Assembly (NCBI RefSeq): GCF_963678635.1
Contig: NC_087071.1
Span: 33,892,548-33,956,547, forward strand
Direction: 5' to 3'
DNA: 64,000 nucleotides
From: Symsagittifera roscoffensis
Lineage: Eukaryota; Xenacoelomorpha; Acoela; Convolutidae
Within the stretch, counting starts at the first letter, position 1; each line of letters opens with the position of its first letter. Shown piece after piece: positions 32,139 to 43,142 of the stretch. The notes below the pieces were generated by a model. The model saw nothing but the letters and a program-made list of their open reading frames with translations. It had not been told where the DNA came from and searched no databases. The position numbers and the translations under genes are program-made.

Positions 32139-34895
32139 GCTGAAAAATTGTGTGAAAAATCCAATGTTGCAAAAAAAATTCCTTACTTTGTAATCATGGG
32201 TTTTCATCCAATTGATTTCTGGAAGTCGATTTTCAAATGATAATTAGTGCCATTTTGAAGATTTAAAAAACGAGATTAGAATTCATACTTTTAAAATCTT
32301 TGTAATTTAAACATATCACTCAAATCTATTTTTTATCTCCTTAATAAACTGATTATCAATGTACTTATCTGCTGTTGCTTCAAAAATATATAAGAACTTA
32401 AGGTATCAAAAACTTAAGGGCAAAAGCTTGTGGACTAAATTGTGAAAAACCTGTTTCAATTAAGCGCTTTACATATGCAAAGTTGAATCTCAATTGTAAC
32501 AGCTCAATAGCACTCAAACACCCATCTTTCACTCATAGCAAAATGCGCTGCTTCTGTTTTTCATGGTGCCCAATAATTGGTATAGAAATAGCCATCAAAT
32601 GAACATACAGCAATTAGATGATAACGAACAATTTTAAGCAAGAAAAAAATAATATCGTTTTTTTTTTTGGGGGGGGGGGGGAGGGTAGGGGGTTGGGGGT
32701 GGAAGGTTAATATGTGTTGATATCGTCCCGAAGTTGCTTCTCGCCTAATATTAAATAAGCAGCTTTTTAAAGATGCGACCTAACCTCCTCGGAGGGTGAA
32801 AAAATCTCATTTTACTAGAATTTTGCGGTTCTCTACTTGCTGATCAGCAGAGCACAATTATTCCGTATTGGAAACTAAATTTTATGTTTGAGTGTTGTAA
32901 AACAAGAAGACACATAAAATAATATATCAAAAATTGCCTGTGGTTGGTTATTCTTTTTTATTTCCATGAAGTTCTGTCCTGACTGTTTTTTCACAATATT
33001 TAAATATGTTTGTTTTTTTTCTTGTATTTTTGATAGAACCTGAGTCAATTGAAATTATCTACAAATGCAAAAATTGAAATCACATGTTCTTGCTATTGAT
33101 ATTTTACTTGTTGAATAAAATGGTGGTCTATTGTATGTGGTGCTAGGGATTGGAAACAACAGCATTAAATAGAAAGCTTCAGACGGAAGACACGTTTCAG
33201 GCAGAAGACAAGTTTCAGGCAGAATTTTGAAAAAGAAATATGTTACCTGGGCTCATATCATTTCGAACAACAGCCTCACTTTTCACTCTGACGAATGCAA
33301 TTTAAAATCTTTCCTTAACTCGCAAAAAAAATTATATGACAAATTAATTGAAATGTTTGATTCCCTAATTGACGTTCCTCTGTGCCATTTTTTCTGGACT
33401 TGAAACGTTTTTGAAACGTTTATTCAAAAACTTTATTAAAAATTGACGTCCCTCTGTGCCATTTTTTCTGGACTTGAAACGTTTTTTGAAACGTTTATTA
33501 AAAACTGCGTTGATAAGAGAAAAAACGTATCGAACAGATTTTGGCTGTTGCCTGCTTTTTGTTTTTGATCCATCGTTTCAAAACCGATAGCTGGTGGTTT
33601 TTTCTCGGTTTTTTTCTTCAATTGTTTTTGATTTTTTTGGACGCACATTTTTTACTTTGCTCTTCAAATATAAATACGGAAAACAAATCTGCATTTTTTT
33701 ATTATCACCTGAAAATTTTTTGTATTTTGTTTAATTTGATAACAAATTGATTAACAAAATTGATACAAAATATATCAAAAAGTTTACTTTCCTTGATTTT
33801 TCCACATGAACTTGTTTTTTGACACAATTTTAATGTCAAACACGTTTCAATTGAATTTTTATTAGAATCTTTTTTTCATCATATCATTATTTCATTCTAT
33901 TTCTATTCTGTTATTTAGTTACAGGGGGTAAGTATGAAACGCTGTTAACGCATTTTGGAATGATTGTGAAAACTTTGAAGATCAATTTTTATTTTCTAGG
34001 ACCTTACAAAAGCATCACTATGAGATTGGTGTATCTGATTCTATGTTTAGGACTTCGCAAAGCTTTTTTTTTCCAAATTTCAAAAAATTGACTCGTCAGT
34101 TATTTTACTTGATCTTTAATCAGGTTACTCTAATTTTTAATTGCTATTGAAAAAAATAAATGTTCATTTCATATGTACGTTTGCTCGGAAAAAGTTACAA
34201 GAAACGCGTTGAAAAGAAAACATTACAAAAGATGTCCAAATACAAATTTTAGGAAAATTTTTGAACAATTTTTTATAACTGTGATATGTTTGCTCAAATT
34301 ATCTCGGTGCATTACTTCTTCAATTCGTTTGATTTTGGTTTTCAGTCTGACATTTCACCCTTTAACAGATCTAAATATGCCACATAACTTTTGGAATATC
34401 TGATCCTATTTTATGCGGTTTTTCTCTTTTCTTTTCTGGACGTGAAAAGTTTTTTTTCTTGTTGTGTTTGAATTCAGAAACGATATTGCAATTTATTCAG
34501 CAAGTGATTCTACTCTGTAATTTTTTCTTGTGTTTATTAGACAGCGTTCAATTCTTATTTCGTTTCAGATTGTTTTACCTGAGTATGCTCCACAAATACA
34601 ACTCGAAAAAAAATGTGTTTTGTTGATGTTGTGCATGTTCAAAAAGCAAGTTTCTGTAGCGATAAAAAAGCAATGAGACAAATAAAATGTAACTACAGTC
34701 GGTTTTAATTCAGTTAACTACAGGCGGTAAGTGCGCTCATATCACCTCGGTGCAATGCAATAATCATTTGGGGTTGAATGTGAAACAATCAGATATCTCA
34801 TTTTCCCTCTTAAGAGTCTACAGACTTGTCTTACTACGAGTGTTGTATCTGATACAATGATTGAGAAGTAGCGATACTGTTTCCTACGATTTCAC
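32139..34895. other. Intergenic DNA between retroelement and Polinton remnant
   Basis: No gene is seen. Contains a T tract plus G tract at 32,658-32,682, a short GTTTCAGGCAGAAGAC-type repeat near 33,182-33,227, and a 74-bp tandem duplication (33,367-33,440 and 33,441 to about 33,508; GACGTYCCTCTGTGCC...GAAACG). Two phrases resembling each other (TTACAGGGGGTAAGT near 33,920 and CTACAGGCGGTAAGT near 34,721) have good donor-like GTAAGT and might mark 5' splice sites or ends of the Polinton. No terminal inverted repeat was found. Confidence 0.4.
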
Positions 34896-35654
34896 ATGAT
34901 TATTTCAAAAAATTTCAACCAAATTTCGAGTTTGTTATTACTGAAAAAATTCCTAATTTTTCTACTTTTAAAAATTATGCTTCTGGAAGCCACTTCAAAT
35001 CTGAATATTGTCTTTTTTTCAGTCGAGAATGAAAAAAAAACTCATTACCATATATTGATTCAAGTAGATTCAGAGGAACAATTAAACCAATTTTTTCCTT
35101 CCCAAAAATGTTTCAGTGTTCCTTGTATTTTCACTTGCTTCAAATACTTAGTTTCTCCTGCTAAAGATGTCAAAGGAAACGGTGAGATGTTTGACAAGCT
35201 TAAACTAGTTCTCACTTACTCAGCACAATCTGTTGCAGCCAATCTCGATTTGTTAGATTTCACTGCAATCAAAAAACGTTTACCCAATTTATTGCTTTCT
35301 ACAACATCATCTAACAAACAAACTTCACCAAATAAAAACGTTTGCAAGAATTCTCCGGCCGTTGGGGGACAGAAACGAATTGATAATACAGTTACGCCTG
35401 CTGGATCGTCGACGTCAAACAAATCCGCAAGAATTTCGACTTCAGTTTCAAAGAAACACACAGAAAGCAGACATGTTCAAACAGATGAGATGAATACAGA
35501 AACTTTGAAAAGATTTGAAAATTTAATTAATGGACCCCATTCTGCCACTTTTTGTAAAATAATGGATATTTTGAAAAGTGGATATGGAAAACTTGATGTA
35601 GATACTGATGTTTTGTTTGTGAAATTTTTTGTTGAAGAGAAAGTTAAGTTTTAA
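34896..35654 (+). CDS. First ORF of the Polinton-like block, possible HUH-type nuclease fragment
   Basis: 252 codons from ATG. Residues 10-30 are hydrophobic. A good acceptor (TTGTCTTTTTTTCAG, ending about 35,023) suggests that the real exon starts near residue 43. Residues 49-56 read THYHILIQ and residues 79-93 FTCFKYLVSPAKDVK, a layout reminiscent of the HUH motif plus downstream Tyr/Lys of Rep and parvovirus-NS1 nucleases. The spacing between Tyr84 and Lys90 is not canonical and no helicase domain follows. Residues 130-200 are Ser/Thr/Lys-rich linker, then a helical C-terminus. Family not recognised with confidence. Confidence 0.5.
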   Translation: MIISKNFNQISSLLLLKKFLIFLLLKIMLLEATSNLNIVFFSVENEKKTHYHILIQVDSEEQLNQFFPSQKCFSVPCIFTCFKYLVSPAKDVKGNGEMFDKLKLVLTYSAQSVAANLDLLDFTAIKKRLPNLLLSTTSSNKQTSPNKNVCKNSPAVGGQKRIDNTVTPAGSSTSNKSARISTSVSKKHTESRHVQTDEMNTETLKRFENLINGPHSATFCKIMDILKSGYGKLDVDTDVLFVKFFVEEKVKF

Positions 35655-35701
35655 TTGATACTTTTCATTATTCCTTTTTTATTATATTGAGTTCAGTAAA
35701 C

Positions 35702-36145
35702 ATGATTTCAACTTTCGATTTAAAACTTATTCATGAAATTTTTATAGACTTAAAATCACAATATCAAGACAAATTAGTCAGATTTCAGTATGTTTTAGCC
35801 ACTTGTTTGTATTTAGATGCTGATAATAATTTGGATTTTGTTTTGAAAAACAGGCCATATGGTGGTTTAATTGGAATAGACAATTCGTCGCTCGACAAAC
35901 ACTTGAAATAATTCAAATTTCTTAGAATACATGCTATATTGCATGACGCAGCAGGATATTTGCAAGAAAAAAATCATACCGGTCCGGGGTACACATATGT
36001 TTTGCCTTGTCCAATAAAAAACTGTTACCTGGGTCACGTGACAGGTATTGCGTTTTGCTCATTTCTTAAAGCATTCAAACCAAAGTTAATTCGTTTGTTG
36101 GAATGTTGGGTGAAAGTCATGTTAACCCAAATAAAGAAAACTTAA
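35702..36145 (+). pseudogene. Small conserved virus-type ORF with an in-frame stop
   Basis: ATG at 35,702, about 147 codons with one TAA at 35,909-35,911, after which the same frame continues. Visible landmarks are LHDAAGYLQ, TGPGYTYVLPCP and YLGHVTGIAFCSFL. The Gly/Tyr/Pro pattern gives the impression of a compact globular protein, and I recall similar proteins next to DnaQ-like ORFs in arthropod Mavericks, without certainty. Function unknown. The stop makes it non-functional in this copy. Confidence 0.5.
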
Positions 36146-36176
36146 AATTTGTTTTTCAACCATCTCTTTTTTTTAG

Positions 36177-36706
36177 ATATTGAAGGATTTAAATGTGGCA
36201 AGAAACCTTTGATCATAAAGGAACTTTCTGTTTGCTCTGCTAATACAATTGATACAATTCATTTTCTGCCACCAGTTCAATTCAACAATTTATCAAAAGA
36301 AGAGAAAAAAGCTTACAATTGGGTTTCTAAATTTCGACACGGGCTCCGTTGGGACGAAGGTGAATACCCTTACTCATACTTGGATCAAATTTTTGACAGC
36401 ATTCGTTTGAGAAACCCAAACTCCCATTTTTTTGCTAAAGGTACACAAAAATCTGTTTCATTAGATGAATACTTGAAATTACCCGTGACAAATTTGAAAG
36501 ATATTGGCTGCCCAAAAATTGAACAGTTATTTGGTCAAGAAAAACATATTTGTAAACGACATTCTCATTTACTTCCCTCGCATCAATTATTAAAGCATTG
36601 TACCCGTAGAAAATCCAAAGTTTTTTTTCGATTGGTTACAAAATGAACTGTCCAATGATGCAAACAACCTTATCACCAACTTTGGTGGTTTACGCTTAAA
36701 TGACTA
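36177..36706 (+). pseudogene. DnaQ-like DIEGF-family protein (frameshifted)
   Basis: Begins right behind a TTTTTTTTAG acceptor with DIEGFKCGKKPLIIKEL, then FLPPVQF, WDEGEYPYSYLDQIF, a FAKGTQK segment, IGCPKIEQLF and a Cys/His end (HICKRHS). This ordered set of blocks marks a family common in Maverick elements of arthropods and other invertebrates. The acidic start motif suggests a DnaQ/RNase H-like fold, which is inference. A T-run indel near 36,619-36,626 shifts the frame: the current frame stops at 36,646, while the shifted frame stays open to 36,706 and overlaps the next ATG at 36,700. Confidence 0.6.
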
Positions 36707-37183
36707 ATCAGAGTCCTGAAAACAATTTAACACCAAGAATTAAAGTTACTCTTACGCGGACAGGCGTATTAGATTGTCGAGGAAAACCTTTCCTGCAAAA
36801 ACTCGAACAAATTACACTGAACAATATCGAAATCGATAACTTATGGAATTTTTTCACAGTTCTTGACTACTTTCACCTGTACAATGCCCAGACTCCAGAA
36901 ATTTCGCCAGTCAGTTCCGTTGTTCAATCTCAACCTGGAAGGGCTGCAACCTCAGCTGGGAGAGAGAAGACAAATCCATTTGCATGACCATCAGCTTCCA
37001 GCTGAACTGAAAGAATTAGACAAAACTGATAATGTTGAGGAAATACATTTAGTTCAACCCACTATCAGAGTGGCTGCTCATTTTGTTGTAAAGTTCAATT
37101 CTAATTGTAACTATGACAAATTCACAAAATATGAGTTTTTCTTCATTGAACGAGGAGTTAATTTGCCTGTTGAACCGAAATGA
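36700..37183 (+). pseudogene. Unknown Polinton ORF (frameshifted)
   Basis: The ATG overlaps the end of the preceding gene. The first frame runs to 36,987 (TPRIKVTLTRTGVLDCRGKPFLQKL) and a second, overlapping frame continues to 37,183 (VAAHFVVKFNSN, YEFFFIERGVNLP). The second reads like the end of the same beta-rich protein, so a one-base indel is likely in the Gly/Arg-rich stretch near 36,950. No family recognised. Confidence 0.45.
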
Positions 37184-37361
37184 AGAATCACATATATATG
37201 CCAAGTTTTATGAATCATAATAAATAAATTTATTGATTGTTTTCATTTTCTTTTGATCTTGTGTGATTACTAGTTGCTAACATGTCGTGTTTGAAAATTC
37301 AAAATTTCTAAAAAATATTTTTGCCAAAAGAAAACACACAAAACGTGAGTTTAACAGGTGA

Positions 37362-37664
37362 GAATTTACCAAAAGAGTTATTAGACAAAATCAGTACCGG
37401 AAACGTAGAAAAATTGTTCGGATACATCTGACAGACAAAAACATAGCAATATATATAAAAAAATACAAACCAAACGGCAATAGATCAGAGAGAAAAAAAG
37501 GCGATTGGTGTGCAGTTGTAACTATCAACCTTGATAAAAATAAGCGAAAAAGTCTTCCAGTAAAAATGGAAATTGAAGAAACCACCATTGTCGAGAACAA
37601 TGATTGCGAGTTTGTAGACAATGGTGGTGCCAAACAGTCTTTATCTCACGAAAACAGATCTTGA
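37362..37664 (+). CDS. Basic ORF of about 100 codons, no ATG
   Basis: Open between two stops: basic start (QNQYRKRRKIVRIHL), AIYIKKYKPNG, then KGDWCAVVTINLDKNKRKS and an acidic end. A second frame just upstream (LPKELLDKISTGNVEKLFGYI) abuts it and may be its displaced N-terminus. The basic character suggests nucleic-acid binding. Not recognised. Confidence 0.35.
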   Translation, partial: EFTKRVIRQNQYRKRRKIVRIHLTDKNIAIYIKKYKPNGNRSERKKGDWCAVVTINLDKNKRKSLPVKMEIEETTIVENNDCEFVDNGGAKQSLSHENRS

Positions 37665-37857
37665 AAATTTTGTAATTCTGTTTCTCTTCCGTCTGCAGAA
37701 GTTGTCTTGTCACACAAGTCTGTTTCATTTTCATTTTGCCCTCTTTATCTATTGCAAAATTGTCTTCTTATAACCTTAGTTGTGACGAGACTGTCATTTG
37801 GCTTTCAATACTATCCAGTCCAGTTGGTTACATCCAGTACAATCCCAAGTTATAATA

Positions 37858-38549
37858 ATGAATAAGAACATTTCAACGAAAGATTGTCTGTTTATGTCCG
37901 TTTCAGGTCCCTCGGGATCTGGCAAAACTGATTTAATTTTCAAATGCTTCTCAAAGGTACATTCTATCCATCGTATAACAAGATATTTTATTTTTATCTT
38001 CACGATCAACCCAAATACCGTTCCTTTGTTTCTCACAACAAATTTGATATTGAATTTAGAAAATTGTCCAGCTTTGAAATTGTTAATAACTTACGGGATT
38101 GTATGATTGTCTTTGATGATACCTGTGAAGAAAATTTTAATGAAAAAGATTTTGTTAAATTAGCTACAGCAGGCCGACATAAAAATGTTCATGTTATTTA
38201 TGTCAAGCACAATTTATTTCAGCAAAGTAAGCAATCACGTACAATAGATTTGAATACAACTCACTTAATTTTGTTCAAATCACCTCGAGACATTCAACAA
38301 ATTGAACATTTAGGCAGACAATTGAATAATGCAACATTCCTTCGTCATGCGTATCAGTTGGCAACGGAAGAAGATTTCGGTCATCTGTTGATAGACTTGG
38401 ATCTCAAAACTTCAGAATATCTTCATTATTCGTCAAACATAGTTCCACCATCGCCAACCATTTTCTATTTACCATCCTCAAAAGCAGTTATCACATCTCT
38501 TGAAAATGAAAGAGAAAGAATTATGTATATCGAAACAAATGCTCAATAG
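37858..38549 (+). pseudogene. DNA packaging ATPase (FtsK/HerA, A32-like), frameshifted
   Basis: ATG at 37,858. Walker A is SVSGPSGSGKTDLIF. After a one-base shift near 37,960 the frame continues with Walker B CMIVFDDTCEE, then AGRHKNVHVIYVKHNLFQQ and LILFKSPRDIQQIEHLGRQL, the sensor/arginine region typical of Maverick and adintovirus packaging ATPases. The enzyme pumps genomic DNA into capsids, so its presence supports a virus-forming ancestor. Both halves are otherwise open. Roughly 230 residues in all, the usual size for this family. Confidence 0.9.
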
Positions 38550-38676
38550 TCTTCATTGTAGATCAATTTTGACAAGCTTATTCAAATTTTATTAGATTTC
38601 TTTGCAATTGTTTTGTGAATGTTTTTCTGGGACATGTTCCAGCTAACAAAAGTTCCATCAAGAGTAAGAAAGTACC

Positions 38677-39282
38677 ATGTATGCTGAAGAATTCATCCTC
38701 ATTCCCCGAAAAACATATGCTCCAGATGAAAAAACTGCACCACAATCTCAAATCCTTCATAATCCAATAATTAACGACAAATCATCTCAACTCAATTACA
38801 TACAACGATTTCGAGAACCAAATATCAGCCGTGACTCTCCACCACCATTAAACCCAACATCTCCTATTCCTTTAACCCCTAGTAATGTAGTATGAAATCT
38901 TCCAAAAAGAAATTTATCTGCACTTACTAATTTCAGTGGTGATGGCGATGATGAAGCAGAAAAAAATTTTGAATCATACAATTCTCAGCAGCAGACAAGT
39001 TCAAAGAGGTAAGAAAAAAACGATGATAAAATTAATGGAAAAACCGCTGAAGTGTTTCGAAAGGTTATGAAATCCATTCAAGAGCTATTGGAAGTTAATA
39101 AATTGGAAAGGGCAAACATAGTGCTAAAGCAGTTGTTCAAAGTTGAAACCTTGACTTTAGACGTTGACGGATATGTTCTAATTCAAGGAAAACCAACACT
39201 CGTTAAAATTGAGTTTTTTTTTGTACGATACACAATAAAACACAAAAAAAACTTGAGGTTGTTTTTTAGCCACAAATTTTGA
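38677..39282 (+). pseudogene. Conserved Polinton ORF starting MYAEEFILIP (two in-frame stops)
   Basis: Starts MYAEEFILIPRKTY, followed by a Pro-rich linker. The same frame crosses a TGA (38,893) and a TAA (39,009) and then forms a helical region (VFRKVMKSIQELLEVNKLERA) and TLDVDGYVLIQGK. The start motif is one I associate with a small protein next to the ATPase in Mavericks. Structural or scaffolding roles are possible but unproven. Confidence 0.5.
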
Positions 39283-39627
39283 AAGAACTGAATCTTGATC
39301 CTAGTTTATTGTCCAACACTTATGCCAAACAGATTCTCCGCTCGCTTAAGAGCGAAGCAGCCAAACCATCATCTTCTTCCTTTTTCGTCTCCGACAACCC
39401 GACAACTTAGCACTCGAAGAGATCAAAATCCTCCACTTCGAAGACTCGATCGACAACTCTCAAACCCAAAACCAAGCAATACGACAAAAGAAAAACCCAG
39501 AAAAAAGAATTTTTCCCCACCAACGACGACGATGACGACGATGATAAAAACTATGAAAGCAGTAAAGAATCGTTTGCGACGACGTCAACAAAGGAATGGA
39601 GATCCTACTATCAGTGAAGAAAAGAAA
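39283..39627 (+). pseudogene. Low-complexity linker, probably N-terminus of integrase or end of preceding ORF
   Basis: Frames change rapidly. One reads LNLDPSLLSNTYAKQIL, in line with the end of the preceding protein; others read Pro/Ser/Arg-rich or Asp-rich runs from a (GACGAC)n-like stretch near 39,523-39,545. The stretch is clearly decayed coding DNA, but its assignment is uncertain. Confidence 0.35.
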
Positions 39628-40537
39628 CTCAAAACACTCTACACGAAAGGTCCAGCTGCATTTGATAGCGTTAAAAATTTAACAAATGCTAGTCAGCTTT
39701 CACCATAAAAAAGTTAAAAGTTTTCTCAGATCTCAATCATCACATACAAAGTACGGATTGTTTCGTAAAACATATCCTCGGCTAAAAGTGATTGTTAACG
39801 ATATCAACGAAATTTGGTCTCTTGATTTGGCTTAAGTTGATAAATTGGCTAAATATAACCGAGGGGTACAATATTTGTTAGTTGCTGTCAATTGTCACTC
39901 TCGCTACTTACGAGTGGAACCCCTGAAGACCAAATATGCTAAAGAAACAACTGAAACTTTCAAAAAAATGATGAAAACAAAACAACCAAAAAAAGTTTGG
40001 GTTGACAAAGGCACCGAGTTTAAAGGAGAGTTCGAAAAGTTATGTACTAAACGAGAAATCATCAAATACAATACTCACAGTGAAAAGAAATCAGCGTTTA
40101 CCGAAAGAAACATTCGATTGTTGAAAAGTATTATCTACAAGTACTTGGAGTTTGAATGGACTTACAGTTATATTGAAAAATTACAAAGTTTTGTTCAAAC
40201 GATTAACTCACGCGTTAATAGAGTAACAAAATTGGCTCCAAACAAGGTCACAAGAAAACATGTACCTGCTTTAGTTCCATTAATTGCAAACAGTTCATCG
40301 AAGTTGGTACAGAAACCAAAATTTTATGTTGATGACTATGTGCGAATAGCGAAAACTGACTTGTCTTTTAGAAAAGGTTACAAGCAGATTTTCATAGACA
40401 AAGTTTTTGAAATAGTTGCCATTCCTACTGTAAACCCTCCAAAATACAGTCTCATTGATGCGGAAAAGGAAGAAATCAGCGGAAAATTTTTTGAAAAAGA
40501 ACTTAGTTTAATTGAAACAAAGCTGATTATAACGAAA
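39628..40537 (+). pseudogene. Retroviral-type integrase of the Polinton
   Basis: N-terminal part LYTKGPAAFDSVKNL, then after a short frameshift TKYGLFRKTYPRLKV and WSLDLA (first catalytic Asp), a TAA at about 39,834, and a long open stretch from 39,845 with VAVNCHSRYL, VWVDKGTEFKGEF (second Asp) and SAFTERNIRLLKS (Glu). The C-terminus has YVRIAK...FRKGYKQIF and PPKYSLIDAEKEEISG, the chromo/SH3-like tail of Maverick integrases. It would insert element DNA with 6-bp duplications. The lost stop codon at its end fuses it in frame to the next protein. Confidence 0.9.
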
Positions 40538-41409
40538 ATGGGCAGTGATGAGTTTACTGTACATTTGATTTCAACAGCATCAGTGGATTATTTCCCAGAC
40601 AACACTTTGGCCAGTTTTAGAAATTTTTGTAAAGAAGAAATAGCTTTAGACGGAGGTTGGAGAGTTGCTCTCTCAGAAATAATTTTTCCCCACAAAATTA
40701 AACAATGTTACTGATGAGGAATTTACGTAATTCAGAGCATCCGAAGTAGTAGCCAGTAAATCCAACGCTGGCAATTGGAATACAATTTCCAGACCCTACT
40801 ATGGCAAAAAAAAATTTATCAAATCAGGAGAGAACACTTTTATAGAACAATTGATTAATGAGATAAAAACAAAACTCAAAGACAAAATTCATTTCGATGC
40901 GAGTCCTCAAGAAATCACGAATAGCATGAGCATTTGGATGAACGCAAATGAAGGAATCTCATTCCCAAGTCCCCAAATACCCAGTCTGTTAGGCTACAAT
41001 GCAAAGCTTGATGACAACGGTGAAGATCACATTGGTTACAAAATGATACCCTCCTTCGATGCATCTTATGAGGGAAAAGAACTGTACGAATCTCATTTCC
41101 CTTATGACTTATCAAGTGGGACAGGTCTAATTTTTGTCTATATTGACATTATTCAATACCAAACTGTTGGTGATGCAAAGGCCCCATTGTTACGCGTCAT
41201 TGATTCAAATAGACGCATCAAAAACGGTAGTGCCTGCAGCATTGAACCTAATCATCGAAAAAAACTTCACTAATTTAGACTACAAAAAATTATTCACTTC
41301 AGCTGTACAATCAACATCGGTACAGTTGCGCACAGAAACTGGAGGACTAGTGCCCTTTGCAGGAACTGGTAAAGTTGTTTTGACTCTAAAATTCAAGCGC
41401 TTTGATTGA
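40538..41409 (+). pseudogene. Polinton virion-type protein (FTV...), frameshifted
   Basis: The ATG at 40,538 lies in frame with the integrase. DEFTVHLISTASVDYFPDNTLASF and GWRVALSEIIFP open a protein that continues in other frames at about 40,850-41,230 (FIEQLINEIKTKL, GLIFVYIDIIQYQTVGD, KAPLLRVIDS) and ends with LDYKKLFTSAVQSTSVQLRTETG and GKVVLTLKFKRFD at 41,409. This is a conserved Maverick protein of roughly 280 residues, probably a capsid component; the assignment is from memory of the family. At least two indels break it. Confidence 0.65.
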
Positions 41410-41415
41410 AAACCA

Positions 41416-41835
41416 ATGGAACAATATTATGCAAAGCAAGCTTCACTTCCTCATTTCTCTGGACACTACCGACAACGCGGCAGTAGATTTGGCGCTTTGG
41501 CTGCTAGTATTGGTCGTGTTGCTATGTCGTTTGCACGACGGGTTATTCTCCCGGCTGCGAAAAAACTGGGCAGAGAACTTTTGATGAGTGCAGCGCCAGA
41601 ACTAGTTGATGTCGCTATGAAAAAGAAGTCTTCTAAACAAGCATTGAAAAACACTGTCACAAAAAGTGCAAGAAAACAACTCGGTGGTCGTAGACGTTGT
41701 CGAAAGACACCAATGAATGGATTACGAAGAAGAAGGTCAGTAGGGGCTCGAAAAAGAAAAACAACCATTCGAAGAAAAACCAGACCAGTGAGAAGTCGAG
41801 CAGATTTTTTCTCAAACATAAAAAATTATCGCTAA
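41416..41835 (+). CDS. Basic core-like protein of the Polinton
   Basis: 139 codons, intact. GHYRQRGSRFGALAASIGRVAMSF and PAAKKLGRELLMSAAPELVDVA form an amphipathic N-terminal half, followed by a strongly basic Arg/Lys tail (GGRRRCRKTP, RRRRSVGARKRKTT). The Gly-rich start and basic tail recall adenovirus core or minor capsid proteins, and this small gene usually sits between two virion genes in Mavericks. It is the only gene in the block besides the protease without an obvious break. Confidence 0.7.
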   Translation: MEQYYAKQASLPHFSGHYRQRGSRFGALAASIGRVAMSFARRVILPAAKKLGRELLMSAAPELVDVAMKKKSSKQALKNTVTKSARKQLGGRRRCRKTPMNGLRRRRSVGARKRKTTIRRKTRPVRSRADFFSNIKNYR

Positions 41836-41836
41836 T

Positions 41837-43139
41837 TTGTTACCCAATGAAGCTACCCATAGCTCTCTGGATTTATTTGAAAAACAACCTCTTTTAATTA
41901 CTTTTGAAAACGCTTTCGATCAAAAAATTGGACCTGTCTATTCACCTAATGGACCAATGCTTGAATTTGAAATCACCGGTGACCGTAATAATTTTGTTGA
42001 CCTGCAAAAAATTTATTTGGAAATACGATGCAAAGTAACACAATCAAATGGAGCTGATCTGCGATACGACAACACTGATCCTACTATGTCTGACTCACCG
42101 TTCCTCGTAAACAACTCCCTTTATTCCGTTTTCTCTGACTGTACCCTCTCTGCTAATGGACTTAAAATCAAATCTCAAATGCCAATAGTAAATTTGCGCA
42201 TAAAAGCTTTATTGGAACAGAATTTTCTAACAGCAAAAGAGCCAAGGACTCATGACTTAAGAGTCAGGGATATCGTTTTGAAAACAATCCCGCTGCAATA
42301 GATGCAGCTGATTTCACATCTCAACGAGAACTGGTCCGTGAATCAAGGGAAATTTGGTTCCATGGACCCGCTGGAGTTGATTTTTCACATGTGACAAGCA
42401 TTTGTTGAGCGGTGTTACCCTCAGACTTTCCTACAGACGTTCTCATGAAGACTTTCTCATTATATCTGAAGATGCTGCCAAGCATTACAAGCTGCAAATA
42501 CTCGAAGCGAACTTATATGTTAGAAAAATGACTGTAACCGACCATGTGCTCTCTGCCATTGAATCAACTTTGCTCAAAACTCCTGCGAACTACCCATATA
42601 AAGAAGAAATTACAAAAACATTTTTTGCTACAGCTGGTCAGCGCAGCTGGCAACAGGAAGATATTTTTGCTCGTGAACCGGTGAGACTAATTATAATAGC
42701 ATTGAACACAAATAATGCATTTCTAGGAACAAATCGAACGAATCCTTTTCACTATCAAAAGTTTGGATTGGAGCAAGTTACTTTGAGACGGAACGGTTTA
42801 CCAATAGCAAGTACACCAATTAGTACACGTATACGTCATAAAGGTCTCTTCTTCAACACACTATCAGCGCTAGGTTTGTTGCACTGCGGGCTGGAAATCA
42901 CTCTGGATAACTACCAACAGCACTTTATTTTGTGTTTCGATCTCACTAGCACACAGCAGGCAGCTCATGACTTCTTGAATCCAGAACTTACTAACTGCTC
43001 AGTTTCAGTCGATCTTCAATTCTCAAACGCTTTGACAGCAAACCTGGAAATTTTTGTTTGGGGTATACGCTCATCCAATGTATTTATTACCTCCGACCGC
43101 AAAGTTACAGAGAACGTCCTTCCCATTTCGACAGTCTGA
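41837..43139 (+). pseudogene. F54H12.2-like Polinton capsid-type protein (frameshifted)
   Basis: Begins LPNEATHSSLDLFEKQPLL at 41,837, where the expected ATG is TTG, directly after the stop of the preceding gene. Continues with YSPNGPMLEFEI, NNFVDLQKIYLEIRC and DCTLSANGLKI to 42,301; a frameshifted stretch follows; from 42,402 SGVTLRLSYRRSHEDF, ANLYVRKMTV, EPVRLIIIALNTNNAFLG and FDLTSTQQAAHDF reach the stop at 43,139. Proteins with these blocks are annotated as F54H12.2-like in many animals and are good candidates for the double-jelly-roll capsid protein of Mavericks. That structural role is inference. Confidence 0.75.
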
Positions 43140-43142
43140 AAA

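Noticed and set aside
32658-32682. Poly-T/poly-G tract as a telomere-like or origin sequence
   Set aside because: It is a simple homopolymer junction without repeat units or neighbouring signals.
35702-36145. Intron rather than nonsense codon at 35,909
   Set aside because: The frame continues without change on both sides of the TAA, so a point mutation explains it more simply.
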